Of a stretch of 38,021 nucleotides of DNA, positions 7,577 to 15,330 are shown in pieces. A program made the position numbers and the translations under genes. The stretch comes from Thiotrichales bacterium (lineage in GTDB: Bacteria; Pseudomonadota; Gammaproteobacteria; Francisellales; CACEW01), in contig CANJUQ010000016.1 of the NCBI GenBank assembly GCA_947478175.1, positions 1 through 38,021 on the forward strand, read 5' to 3'. The notes under the pieces were generated by a model. That model saw only the letters and a list, made by a program, of their open reading frames with translations, was not told where the DNA came from and made no database searches. Position 1 is the stretch's first letter, and each line of letters starts with the position of its first letter.

Positions 7577-8140
7577 ATGAATAAAATTCAATTTGTTAGC
7601 CAAATTTTTCTATGGGTGTTCCGCGCCCTGTTAATTTTATTACCACTGTCACTGGTTTTATTTTGGGTTGATGCACCCAATGGCCTGGTAAAATCCACCT
7701 TAGGTGAAGGCTGGGCAAGCTTTCTATCCATTAATTACATGGCGAACACGCCGCCGGTTTTACATACTTTGAGTGCCGCCACAAAACTATATGGCCTTTT
7801 GATTTCACTGATTCCATTGAGCATTAATATGCTCACGGCCTACTTCTTACTGAAGCTCTTTAAAAATTATGCGGCGCTGAATATTTTCTCACTTGAAAAT
7901 GCACGTTTTATCAAACGCACCGGCTGGACGATTCTTATCGGTCAAATTTTAAGGCCTATCCACGATGCAATGCTGTCGGCGACCGTTACTTGGAATAATC
8001 CAGCCGGTCATCGATTAATGACCATCACTTTTGATAAAACAAATCTAGCGTTCGTTGCGTGCGCCCTCATGATTATTCTTGTTTCCTGGATCATGACTGA
8101 AGCCTACCAAGAACAAGAAACCAGCAAACTCATTGTTTAA
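7577..8140 (+). CDS. DUF2975-family membrane protein
   Basis: 187 residues with four predicted membrane helices, at about 10-30, 70-95, 110-130 and 150-175. The pattern of a first helix, an extracytoplasmic loop, a central LFKNYAALNIFSLENARFIKRTGWTIL linker and a last helix near IILVSWIMTEAYQEQE is that of DUF2975. Members are typically encoded next to a short Xre-type regulator (YozG-like), exactly as here, 13 bases downstream. AGGAG lies 10 bases before the ATG. Function is unknown; a membrane-bound control of the adjacent regulator is a reasonable guess only. Confidence 0.8.
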   Translation: MNKIQFVSQIFLWVFRALLILLPLSLVLFWVDAPNGLVKSTLGEGWASFLSINYMANTPPVLHTLSAATKLYGLLISLIPLSINMLTAYFLLKLFKNYAALNIFSLENARFIKRTGWTILIGQILRPIHDAMLSATVTWNNPAGHRLMTITFDKTNLAFVACALMIILVSWIMTEAYQEQETSKLIV

Positions 8141-8153
8141 GAAGGGACTCCCA

Positions 8154-8375
8154 ATGCCAATACTTGTAAACCTGGATCTGGTCCTTCTCCAGAAAAAAGT
8201 GAAATCCAAAGATCTTGCTAAGGCCATTGGAATCACTGAAACCAATCTGTCATTACTTAAAAATAATAAGGCTAAAGGGGTTCGTTTTTCCACCCTAGAG
8301 GCCATTTGTGATTACTTAGATTGTCAGCCTGGAGAGCTCATTTGCTTCGAAAGATCAGGCAATCAAGATGAATAG
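8154..8375 (+). CDS. Short Xre-type helix-turn-helix regulator (YozG-like)
   Basis: 73 residues, almost entirely one Cro/CI-type DNA-binding domain. The sequence LLQKKVKSKDLAKAIGITETNLSLLKN supplies helices 1-3, FSTLEAICDYLDCQPGELI supplies helices 4-5. This HTH_26 arrangement is the standard partner of DUF2975 proteins. GAAGG eight bases before ATG 8154 decides the start; an in-frame codon at 8133 lies inside the DUF2975 gene and has no such site. It probably controls its own operon; target unknown. Confidence 0.87.
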   Translation: MPILVNLDLVLLQKKVKSKDLAKAIGITETNLSLLKNNKAKGVRFSTLEAICDYLDCQPGELICFERSGNQDE

Positions 8376-8408
8376 AATGAATGCAAATAGATAATGGAAG
8401 TAAAATTA

Positions 8409-9170
8409 ATGATGAATATGAATTATGGTCTTGATTCCCCGCCCATTGTTAAGCGCTTATGTTTTATAGGGGCGATCTTTTTACTTATTGGGTTTCTAAT
8501 TCAGTATTTTTTCCAAGAGTCTTTTCCGGCTCTAGAACAAGCTTTATTCACAGCCTGCCTATGGATTGGTTTAACGCAGATTCTTTTTGCAATTTTGATG
8601 CTCTTAAGTAGTGCGTATGGAAAAGTGATTCTGGGTAAAAAATTGGTAGATTCTCTTGATTTAAAAGGGAAAGAGCACGTATTGGATGTTGGTTGTGGTC
8701 GAGGATTGTTACTGATAGCGATTGCCAAAAAATTAAATAAGAGCTCCAAAACAGTGGGCTTGGATTTATGGCGAAAAGAGGACTTATCCTTAAATCAACC
8801 TGAATCCGTTTTTAAAAATATCCGCCGTGAAAAAATTACTTGTCTCGTGGAACTCAAATCCGGCGACATGCTTAACATGCCCTTTGCTGATCATACATTT
8901 GATGTGGTGGTCTCTAGCATGGCTATTCATAATTTGGCAGTAAAAGAAAAATGCCAACGAGCTATTAATGAAATCAATCGCGTTTTAAAGCCAGGGGGAA
9001 AATTACAATTATTAGATTTTAAATACACCAAAGTTTATCGGGACCAACTTCATCAATTAGGGTGGAAAGACGTAAAATTGTCTCGCTATTATTTTTGGAT
9101 GTTTCCACCGGTACGAATTGTTTCTGGGATTAAACCCATAGGAGGGGTTGATGTTAAAACAGCTCAATAA
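8409..9170 (+). CDS. Membrane-anchored class I SAM-dependent methyltransferase
   Basis: About 253 residues. Two membrane helices come first (about 16-34 and 46-67), then a Rossmann methyltransferase domain. The SAM-binding motif I LDVGCGRG lies at about 92-99. GDMLNMPFADHTFDVVVSSMAIHNL (motifs II-III) and RVLKPGGKLQLLDF follow. The start at 8409 is chosen because GGAAG lies eight bases upstream; the ATG at 8394 would overlap that site. Membrane anchoring suggests a lipid, quinone or membrane-protein substrate, but nothing identifies it. It overlaps the next gene by 20 bases and belongs with the DUF2975/HTH cluster. Confidence 0.83.
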   Translation: MMNMNYGLDSPPIVKRLCFIGAIFLLIGFLIQYFFQESFPALEQALFTACLWIGLTQILFAILMLLSSAYGKVILGKKLVDSLDLKGKEHVLDVGCGRGLLLIAIAKKLNKSSKTVGLDLWRKEDLSLNQPESVFKNIRREKITCLVELKSGDMLNMPFADHTFDVVVSSMAIHNLAVKEKCQRAINEINRVLKPGGKLQLLDFKYTKVYRDQLHQLGWKDVKLSRYYFWMFPPVRIVSGIKPIGGVDVKTAQ

Positions 9171-9579
9171 TTTTCTATGTTGCAAAATAGTAATAGGGGC
9201 GCTTGTGTTTTTTGGCATGAGTTTTTGTCTTACTGCTCAAGCTAAAGAAATCCAAATGGTATTAAATGCCAATACGGGCTATCCAATGAATGTGCACTAT
9301 CAAGTGTCTAGCGGTGGGCATTTTTATGCCAAAGGTCATTTAGACATACCCGCCAATAATCAGGTGGTTTATTACGTTGCAGTGAATGAAATCCCTGACG
9401 ATCAGAGCGTCTTAGTCCAAATAAATAAAATGAATGTTGGGAACGTAACTGAGTTTAATGACCCCTGCGAACTGGTTCTCAATAAAGATCAGCTGACAGC
9501 CAATATGAATATTGCTTTTAAAGGACAGCCCGATACCCATGGTTCCTTCAATTGCTTTGTGGCTCCTGGTGCGACATAA
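9151..9579 (+). CDS. Secreted small protein, unknown family (likely paralogue of 7088-7510)
   Basis: 142 residues. There is a signal peptide with hydrophobic core VIGALVFFGMSFCLTAQA and cleavage after AQA. The mature part has two cysteines near the C-terminus, 29 residues apart, and beta-type alternation. A central LVQINKMNV strand about 20 residues before the first cysteine matches the VVTQINFTT strand of the secreted protein at 7088-7510. GGAGG immediately upstream decides ATG 9151; it starts inside the methyltransferase gene. Not recognised otherwise. The shared plan suggests two divergent copies of a periplasmic domain. Confidence 0.75.
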   Translation: MLKQLNNFLCCKIVIGALVFFGMSFCLTAQAKEIQMVLNANTGYPMNVHYQVSSGGHFYAKGHLDIPANNQVVYYVAVNEIPDDQSVLVQINKMNVGNVTEFNDPCELVLNKDQLTANMNIAFKGQPDTHGSFNCFVAPGAT

Positions 9580-9616
9580 GATGGGCAAACATGACCTTTA
9601 TGTCATTTATTTTTGT

Positions 9617-9958
9617 TTATTCTAAATTTATTTTGCGCTTTGATTTCAGCTTAGGTAATGGTAATTCTGCTGTCGTTACCTGGATTAATTGTGTTAACCA
9701 ATCACCGTCTTCCCACAGATCTCCAGAAATCATGAACCATGGCTTGGCCCCTGGATAAGGCGGCTCTTCGACGCACTCAGAAAGTAAGGCTCTACCCGAC
9801 GCTGTTGGCTTAATAAATAACTGATCATCACTCACCAAGGCCACCACTTTTTGATTGCAATAAAGTGCATATTCGCCAAACATCTTTTTAGCCGAGATGT
9901 CTCCTGCTCCTGATATTTGCTCCAAAATAAAATCAACCGTACTTTGCTTCGACGACAT
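9617..9958 (-). CDS. TfoX N-terminal domain protein
   Basis: 113 residues corresponding to the TfoX-N domain alone. The family signature is seen in ISAKKMFGEYALYCNQKVVALVSDDQLFIKP, followed by EEPPYPGAKPWFMISGDLWEDGDWL. Full-length TfoX/Sxy regulators of competence have a second C-terminal domain, which is absent here. Stand-alone TfoX-N proteins are widespread and mostly uncharacterised, so a competence role should not be assumed. It ends in a basic tail (KLKSKRKINLE). It lies 18 bases downstream of the SnoaL-like gene on the same strand. Confidence 0.85.
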   Translation of the reverse strand: MSSKQSTVDFILEQISGAGDISAKKMFGEYALYCNQKVVALVSDDQLFIKPTASGRALLSECVEEPPYPGAKPWFMISGDLWEDGDWLTQLIQVTTAELPLPKLKSKRKINLE

Positions 9959-9976
9959 TATTGAGTCCCAATAAAA

Positions 9977-10321
9977 TTATTGATTGAGAAGAGGTCTCGG
10001 ATCAAAAGTGACACGAATCTCGGTAATTTTATTATTTTCAACATGGCTCCAATTAACGACAGGCAGCGGCTTGTTTGTCTTCGTCGTGTGTAACTCGTAC
10101 CAAGTAATAATATCTGTTTCGTCAGTCCACATATGTTGAATGACAATATCTGTCACTATGTTAGATAATCCCTGCAAGCCTTTCAGACACTCATCAACAC
10201 CACGTGCTTCACCAAGAACGCCAATAAAAACTACATCTTCAGAGAAAAGAGAGCCCAATGTTTTAAAATCATGGGCTTTCCATGAGTCAAAGTAAGAGTT
10301 CGCAATATTTTTCAAATCCAT
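9977..10321 (-). CDS. SnoaL/NTF2-like protein
   Basis: 114 residues with the NTF2/SnoaL cone fold pattern. The N-terminal helix is IANSYFDSWKAHDFKTLGSLFSEDVVFIG, followed by a second helix (GVDECLKGLQGL). The strands TWYELHTTKTNKPLPVVNWSHVENNKITEIRVTFDP close the barrel. Members bind or isomerise small molecules; no catalytic residue can be assigned here. The ATG has a weak upstream site. Probably co-transcribed with the TfoX-N gene. Confidence 0.8.
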   Translation of the reverse strand: MDLKNIANSYFDSWKAHDFKTLGSLFSEDVVFIGVLGEARGVDECLKGLQGLSNIVTDIVIQHMWTDETDIITWYELHTTKTNKPLPVVNWSHVENNKITEIRVTFDPRPLLNQ

Positions 10322-10425
10322 GGTCTAAAAATTCCTTAAAAAAATCTGGATCATCCTGGTTTTTCAAAAAATTTCTACTCGTATTTAATACCAGGTTATC
10401 TCGTTAAAAATAATACGGGAAATCC

Positions 10426-10449
10426 ACCTGCAATTATGGCCATGCAGGT
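10426..10449. repeat. Short inverted repeat upstream of SnoaL-like gene
   Basis: ACCTGCA (10426-10432) and TGCAGGT (10443-10449) are perfect 7-bp arms around a 10-base centre, in the 209-base gap between the SnoaL-like and ABM genes. There is no T tract. It could be an operator or a weak hairpin. Confidence 0.45.
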
Positions 10450-10530
10450 ATTGTCAGATTGCAATTAAATAAAACTAAATCATGTTTTGATCTTATTTTT
10501 AAGCTCAAATATTTTATAAATGCATTGGCT

Positions 10531-10878
10531 TTATTTAAATTCATCCCCGCCAAATTTTCTAAAAAGTCGACAGGTCCCATCTTGAATAATCGCCGTTTCT
10601 GGATTCTCAATATAAGTTTTCACAAATGCTTTGACATACGGCATTTCAGTGTGGACATTAAAGGCCTCGACCTCTTGGTATTCTTGGAATAAAACAATTT
10701 TATATTTAGATTTTCCAGGAGACTTTGAATGCGCGATCTGTTCAAAGGCATAAGCCTGAACACATCCTTTTTCAGATTTTTGCGTCATTTCCATTAAAGA
10801 TCTCAGTCTTTTAAAAGCTTCTTGATCACAGCCTTCTTTGGGCAACCATTCAGAAATAACAAATACAGGTTCCGACAT
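10531..10878 (-). CDS. Antibiotic biosynthesis monooxygenase (ABM)-domain protein
   Basis: 115 residues of one ABM (dimeric alpha-beta barrel) domain. The pattern is FVISEWLPKEGCDQEAFKRLRSLMEMTQKSEKGCVQAYAFEQ, then YKIVLFQEYQEVEAFNVHTEMPYVKAFV, with the conserved His in the NVHTEMPY helix. Relatives include YgiN-type quinol monooxygenases and stress proteins. Substrate unknown. GGAG plus AAGAAG upstream of ATG 10878 supports the start. Confidence 0.85.
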   Translation of the reverse strand: MSEPVFVISEWLPKEGCDQEAFKRLRSLMEMTQKSEKGCVQAYAFEQIAHSKSPGKSKYKIVLFQEYQEVEAFNVHTEMPYVKAFVKTYIENPETAIIQDGTCRLFRKFGGDEFK

Positions 10879-10948
10879 CTTCTTTTCTCCAGCCAGGTCT
10901 TTAAAATCAAGAGACTAAAAATAGCAGATGTTATTGAGCTGCCCATCT

Positions 10949-11593
10949 TCACTGCTTTAATTCTCTGGCTTTCAAACCCTTCATCAGTTCTAAATACCGC
11001 CCATAAGTCGGCTCACCTGGCTGATCTCTCAGCCAATTCCAAGCTTCTTTTTCGCCTTTCCCAGCACCGGCTTTTTTCCAATCACTCATGAATTGATTAA
11101 ATTGAAATTGTTCGGGTATTGGGCGTGTATAACTTGGATCTTTTTTTAATCGATCTTGTTTTAACCATTCGTCAATAATATCCCCATAGGTCAAACACTC
11201 TTGAGCGCTGATTTTATTTTTAATCCAGACCAAAACATCGGCATTAAATTTAAAATGTGGTCCAATTTCTTTTTGAAAAAACTCGCGCGTTAAGACATCG
11301 CTTTTGTACAAAATCACTGGGGTAGTTTTGGTCAGCGGCCCTAATTCACTGTCTCTTATTTTTGAAAGTTTCCCTGTTTTATTAGGCGCTAAAATCTTCT
11401 CGAAATTCTCAGAATTTCCAGAAACTAAAAATTGCTCGATACGCCCTGCTAACTCTAGTTTTCCGCCTTGGCTGGATAGATTATTTTCTCGGCAAAAATT
11501 AATTAACTCCAGCTTGGTCCAATAAAAATCCTTAAAATCTAAAAGAGTTATGCGTGTATTTAAAACGGGTCTTTGGGTCATTGATTCATTCAC
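10949..11593 (-). CDS. SAP-domain protein with DUF6434-like region
   Basis: 214 residues. The N-terminal part (about 20-55) reads FYWTKLELINFCRENNLSSQGGKLELAGRIEQFL, a SAP-type helix-extended-helix used for nucleic acid binding. The second half has PVILYKSDVLTREFFQKEIGPHFKFNADVLVWIKN and GDIIDEWLK, which I associate with DUF6434. Biochemical role unknown. It overlaps the upstream GNAT gene by 4 bases (ATGA), forming a three-gene leftward unit with that gene and the DUF6933-like gene. Confidence 0.75.
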   Translation of the reverse strand: MNESMTQRPVLNTRITLLDFKDFYWTKLELINFCRENNLSSQGGKLELAGRIEQFLVSGNSENFEKILAPNKTGKLSKIRDSELGPLTKTTPVILYKSDVLTREFFQKEIGPHFKFNADVLVWIKNKISAQECLTYGDIIDEWLKQDRLKKDPSYTRPIPEQFQFNQFMSDWKKAGAGKGEKEAWNWLRDQPGEPTYGRYLELMKGLKARELKQ

Positions 11594-12120
11594 AGATTCT
11601 CAAAATCTTCATAGGTCATCGCCCAGCGCTCATGATCTCTCCATTCCCCATTAATTTTTAAGTATCTTGGCGAGAAGCCTTCTTTTTTAAAGCCATTTTT
11701 TTTGACCAGGTTAATCGACCGAAAGTTATCTGGTTGAATATTGGCCTCTAGTCGATGCAGGCCTAATTCTTCAAAAGCTTTCTTCAAGACCAATTTTAAT
11801 CCTGCACTCATATAGCCCTGACCGGCATAGCCTTCGACAGCATAAAAACCTAGATATCCGCTTTGTAAAAATCCCCGGACAATTTGATTAATATTAAAAA
11901 CACCCGCGATATTTCCAGACTGATTTAAGAGCAAGAAGCTTTTATTCTGATCCTGATTTTCAGCATATTTGTGAATATAAACATCAAATTCTTCCGATGT
12001 TTTTGGTGGAGAGACCCAAGGGTCATGTAAAGGCTGGCTTTGATTCATGGCTTTAAGAAAAAGAGTTTTGTCTTGAATGACAGGCTCTCGAAGAGTTATG
12101 GCATCTATTAGCTCACTCAC
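11590..12120 (-). CDS. GNAT acetyltransferase, RimJ-like
   Basis: 176 residues. The features are the N-terminal TLREPVIQDKTLFLKAM strand-helix, the acetyl-CoA region YAGQGYMSAGLKLVLKKAFEELGLHRLEANIQPDN, and the terminal SINLVKKNGFKKEGFSPRYLKINGEWRDH. The last element is the RimJ/RimL closing motif. It likely acetylates an amine of a protein or small molecule. The start overlaps the DUF6933-like gene by 8 bases and the stop overlaps the SAP-domain gene, so all three are translated together. Confidence 0.88.
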   Translation of the reverse strand: MSELIDAITLREPVIQDKTLFLKAMNQSQPLHDPWVSPPKTSEEFDVYIHKYAENQDQNKSFLLLNQSGNIAGVFNINQIVRGFLQSGYLGFYAVEGYAGQGYMSAGLKLVLKKAFEELGLHRLEANIQPDNFRSINLVKKNGFKKEGFSPRYLKINGEWRDHERWAMTYEDFENL

Positions 12121-12634
12121 TTAAATCTCCCAGTATTCTTAAAAAATTTTTCAATGGCGCACCATACCCAGCTGCGCCAAAGTTAGCGGGTATTTTATTT
12201 ATCTCTTTGGCCAGCTGTTTTAAATTAAGCGGAGAAGTGGGACTCTCATTGGCTTCAATAAAAAACTCAACATAGCGCTTGAAGTCATTCATATGCCCCA
12301 AAACTCTGCGATCATTTGTCTTGCAAAAAACCATGGGGCCACGAAATAATTTTATTAATTGTTCATGTCGGTCCATTAAATCATTTTTTTGCATAAACTC
12401 TTGAAGCAGAACGCCAATGCAAGCTGGAACATTCACAGCACAACCGATCTCTGCATAAGGCAATAGAAAAGTAAAAAGTGATTTAGCATGAACCACCATC
12501 GCTACTTTTTTACGCTGAATTCTAATGACGTCTATGAACCAATCATCCAAAAGATGTGTCATTGGATTAGGCTCTACGAGTTTTTCTACTCGGCAATCTT
12601 TGGCGTATTTTTGTGTTAGTCGGAACTGGGGCAT
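12113..12634 (-). CDS. DUF6933-like protein
   Basis: 173 residues, soluble. The opening FRLTQKYAKD, the segment WFIDVIRIQRKKVAMVVHAKSLFTFLLP and the helical remainder (GVLLQEFMQ...HMNDFKRYVEFFI) fit the small DUF6933 family, which I recall from such N-terminal strands; I am only moderately sure. No catalytic motif is evident. It is the first gene of the leftward unit ending at 10949. Confidence 0.6.
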   Translation of the reverse strand: MPQFRLTQKYAKDCRVEKLVEPNPMTHLLDDWFIDVIRIQRKKVAMVVHAKSLFTFLLPYAEIGCAVNVPACIGVLLQEFMQKNDLMDRHEQLIKLFRGPMVFCKTNDRRVLGHMNDFKRYVEFFIEANESPTSPLNLKQLAKEINKIPANFGAAGYGAPLKNFLRILGDLSE

Positions 12635-12687
12635 GATTGATCCATATGGAGACCGTCTTGTTTTTTAGTTTTTCAAATATGTAAATT

Positions 12688-12984
12688 TCAATGAATCAAA
12701 TTCGAAACATCTCGAAATCCACTTAACACTCTTACAATCTCAAGAGGCTGAGTGGGGTTGTAAACAACTAAATAATGCCACTTAAATGTCCAGAATCGCA
12801 CGGGATATTCTGTTAAATCTTCACGTACATGGCCCATGAATGGATGCTCTGCAAGTTTTTCAAATGAATCATACAAAGCATCGACAAAGTCATAGGCAGC
12901 TTGTGTATTTTCCGAGGCTATATAAGTAATAACCTCTTCAATATCTTGCTCTGCGGCAGACGATAAAACATAGCTCGCTGTCAT
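12688..12984 (-). CDS. parE: ParE/RelE-family toxin
   Basis: 98 residues with the ParE pattern: YVLSSAAEQDIEEVITYIA, then AYDFVDALYDSFEKLAEHPFMGHVREDL, then VRFWTFKWHYLVVYNPTQPLEIVRVLSGFRDV. The RVLSGxRD end motif is diagnostic. ParE-type toxins inhibit DNA gyrase. The start overlaps the ParD-like stop by 4 bases. Probable role: stabilisation of the element. Confidence 0.92.
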   Translation of the reverse strand: MTASYVLSSAAEQDIEEVITYIASENTQAAYDFVDALYDSFEKLAEHPFMGHVREDLTEYPVRFWTFKWHYLVVYNPTQPLEIVRVLSGFRDVSNLIH

Positions 12985-13247
12985 TGCTTCGCCTTAGCTA
13001 TTGCGTCTATTTTTCGCTTCATTTTTTCACGACTAACTTGCCCATCTATGTGCTGATTGTTATGAAGTTGTTCAACGCCAACTTGAATAGCCTGGCTAAG
13101 CTGCGCTATTCGTTGCTTCTGAACATCGTCATAAGTATGCATCAGACGCAATGACTCCCTAATCACCTCACTCGCTGAAGTGTAAAAACCACCAGCGACC
13201 TTAGCGTTAACAAAATTCTCTAACTCCGATGTCAGTGAAATATTCAT
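12981..13247 (-). CDS. parD: ParD-family antitoxin
   Basis: 88 residues. The ribbon-helix-helix N-terminus has MNISLTSELENFVNAKVAGGFYTSASEVIRESLRLM, with the YxSASEVIREALR signature of ParD. The C-terminal part (about 45-88) would bind ParE. GGAG six bases before ATG 13247 selects this start over the ATGs 4-5 codons upstream. A short dyad, GCTA(N5)TAGC at 13312-13324, lies in the promoter region and may be part of the operator. Operon with parE. Confidence 0.92.
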   Translation of the reverse strand: MNISLTSELENFVNAKVAGGFYTSASEVIRESLRLMHTYDDVQKQRIAQLSQAIQVGVEQLHNNQHIDGQVSREKMKRKIDAIAKAKQ

Positions 13248-13381
13248 GTTGAACTCCATCATTTTCTCTAATTTTCTTGCCAGATTAATATAACAAGAAA
13301 TAACATAAATTGCTATTTTTTAGCATAAATTCTGATTCTTGAAATAACTGAAAATATAAAAATAATAAATTTTTCAAAAAG

Positions 13382-15328
13382 TTATCTTCTCTCAAACTCC
13401 AACGGACTCCCCTCCGCCATCCCTTTAAAATAAGGCTCCTTGAAATAATACGTCTTCTTGCACTTGATGGCCCGGTAGCCCCTCACAAACACAAACTGCT
13501 CATCTGAATTTAACTCTCGAATCTCATTGGTATGAATTAAATCCGCTGCGGTCTCATGGGTACTTCGCCCTTCTCCGCGAGAATTATTTTTATTAAAGAG
13601 CTGATTTGAATTAGTACTGATGCCCGAGTTTTCAGAAATATTTTCAGTCAGGATAGTTCGCTTGCCACCCAGCGTTTGAATCCATTCCATGGTCTTGGGG
13701 TCATCGATTTCAAAGAACTGTTTGACCTTCGCGTTCTTAAATAAATTAGGTTTTTGATAGAGCTCAATTTGATCGACATCTTGGAAAACGCACCAATTCA
13801 CGACACCGTAGCCTCTTGTCACTTCAAGTGACCATTCAACATCATCGTTATATCCCAACTGCCCCAACTCATCGAAGATCGACAGAATTTTTGTTTTAGG
13901 GAGCTGGCTTGGCGGTGTTTGAATCAGCATCGAAGTAATTGTTGAGAAGATCATGCGAATCACCCGACTTTGGGACTTCACCTGATCCGCTGGAATGACC
14001 ACATAAATATCCATATCGCCTTTTAAAAATTCTTTGAGATCGAAATTGCTCTTCTCAAAAGTATTCCGAAGATTTGAATCTACGAGCCATTGAACCTGCC
14101 GATAGGTCGTTGAATAAATACTCCCTCGCTCCTCACTGGCGACCTTGAGAATTTGACCCGCCGCTGCTCTCGCTCTAGGGCAATCTTCCAAAACATGCAT
14201 CGCTTTTAATAGCGCCTCCATGTCTTCTAAATTTTGGGTTATTAAATCATGCAATGTCAGCAAAGTTTTTTCTTCATGGTGCTGCAAAATATATTCAATC
14301 AACCCGCCCAATAAAATCTTGGCGTTCTCTTCCCAATGCGCATGACTGTTCAGCTCTGGAACGACCAGGCTTTTACCTAAAGTCGTAATGGCTCGATCTC
14401 TAAATCGTTCATCCGTGGGAATATAATCCAGCGGATTAATCGTAAATGTTTTGCAAAGTTTTTTTGATTTTCCTTGTTTGAATCCTGGATTTTTTAGAAT
14501 GCCAAATGGATCAATCGCAATGATCTTTCGATTAAATTTTTCAGCGCGATGTTTGGCGGTCACCGCCCAAAGCTCACCTTTAATATCATGAACAATCACC
14601 GGCCTATTCTCAGTAAGAAGCGCTGGAATAATTAATCCTGCGGATTTACCACCACCCGTCGATGAAATGATAGTTCGATTACAAAGCTCATATCTTAAAA
14701 AATCACCCTTCTCATCTTTGCCAAGTAAGCTTCCTTCTTCTCTATAAAATCCATGAGCGCGCAAATAGTCTTTGCTAGCCATCTCAGCAGATCCAAACGA
14801 TTTCGAGGTTTGATCAATGGATTTGTGAATATCTAAACTTCTTCGGCGCATCCAAAGACCCGCACAGAAGCTCATCAAAATCACGGATATTAAAGACGCG
14901 TAAATAGACCCAACACTTTCGCCATAGATAGAAAGCAAATAGCCAAAACTAACGTCAGAACGGTTGGCGTAATTATTTAAGGTCGTCATATCCAGACTAA
15001 AAAGTGCCGCAATGCTCACAATGGCACTGATAAAAACCCCTTGAATACTTGAAACAAAAAATAGGTTGCCTTGGGTCTTCATTTTTAAGTAGGCCCAAGT
15101 ACAAATACCAAAAGAAGAAATAATAAAAATCCCCAGAAAGATCTTTTCGCTCGTGGGTCCATTCGGTAACAAATCTGACTGAAAATACGAATCAAAAGCT
15201 CGGTCAAAATTTAAAATGAATACGCCAAAAATAACCAAGCCCAATCTGATTGCAGCTGAGATCCACTGATCAGAGGTTTTGTATTTTCGGCTGTCTAGCC
15301 CCCAGTTCTTTAATCCTAAAAACCTCAT
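13382..15328 (-). CDS. traG: Type IV secretion coupling protein TraG/VirD4
   Basis: 648 residues. About four membrane helices lie in the first 160 residues. The Walker A motif SSTGGGKS is at about 222-229, followed by GLIIPALLT and VIVHDIKGELWAVTAKHR. Walker B IFDELGQLG is near 485-495, and the GYGVVNWCVFQDVDQIE glutamine motif follows. By family it is the hexameric ATPase that hands relaxosome-bound DNA to the transfer channel at the inner membrane. It is the last gene of the conjugation operon, 2 bases after trbI. Placement of traG at the distal end differs from RP4, where it is in the tra region with the relaxase. Confidence 0.95.
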   Translation of the reverse strand: MRFLGLKNWGLDSRKYKTSDQWISAAIRLGLVIFGVFILNFDRAFDSYFQSDLLPNGPTSEKIFLGIFIISSFGICTWAYLKMKTQGNLFFVSSIQGVFISAIVSIAALFSLDMTTLNNYANRSDVSFGYLLSIYGESVGSIYASLISVILMSFCAGLWMRRRSLDIHKSIDQTSKSFGSAEMASKDYLRAHGFYREEGSLLGKDEKGDFLRYELCNRTIISSTGGGKSAGLIIPALLTENRPVIVHDIKGELWAVTAKHRAEKFNRKIIAIDPFGILKNPGFKQGKSKKLCKTFTINPLDYIPTDERFRDRAITTLGKSLVVPELNSHAHWEENAKILLGGLIEYILQHHEEKTLLTLHDLITQNLEDMEALLKAMHVLEDCPRARAAAGQILKVASEERGSIYSTTYRQVQWLVDSNLRNTFEKSNFDLKEFLKGDMDIYVVIPADQVKSQSRVIRMIFSTITSMLIQTPPSQLPKTKILSIFDELGQLGYNDDVEWSLEVTRGYGVVNWCVFQDVDQIELYQKPNLFKNAKVKQFFEIDDPKTMEWIQTLGGKRTILTENISENSGISTNSNQLFNKNNSRGEGRSTHETAADLIHTNEIRELNSDEQFVFVRGYRAIKCKKTYYFKEPYFKGMAEGSPLEFERR

Positions 15329-15330
15329 GA

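Noticed and set aside
9617..13247. Possible integron cassette array (small genes, acetyltransferases, toxin-antitoxin)
   Set aside because: No attC-like sites with GTTRRRY/RYYYAAC cores were seen. Several of the genes overlap and share translation, which cassettes do not. No integrase.
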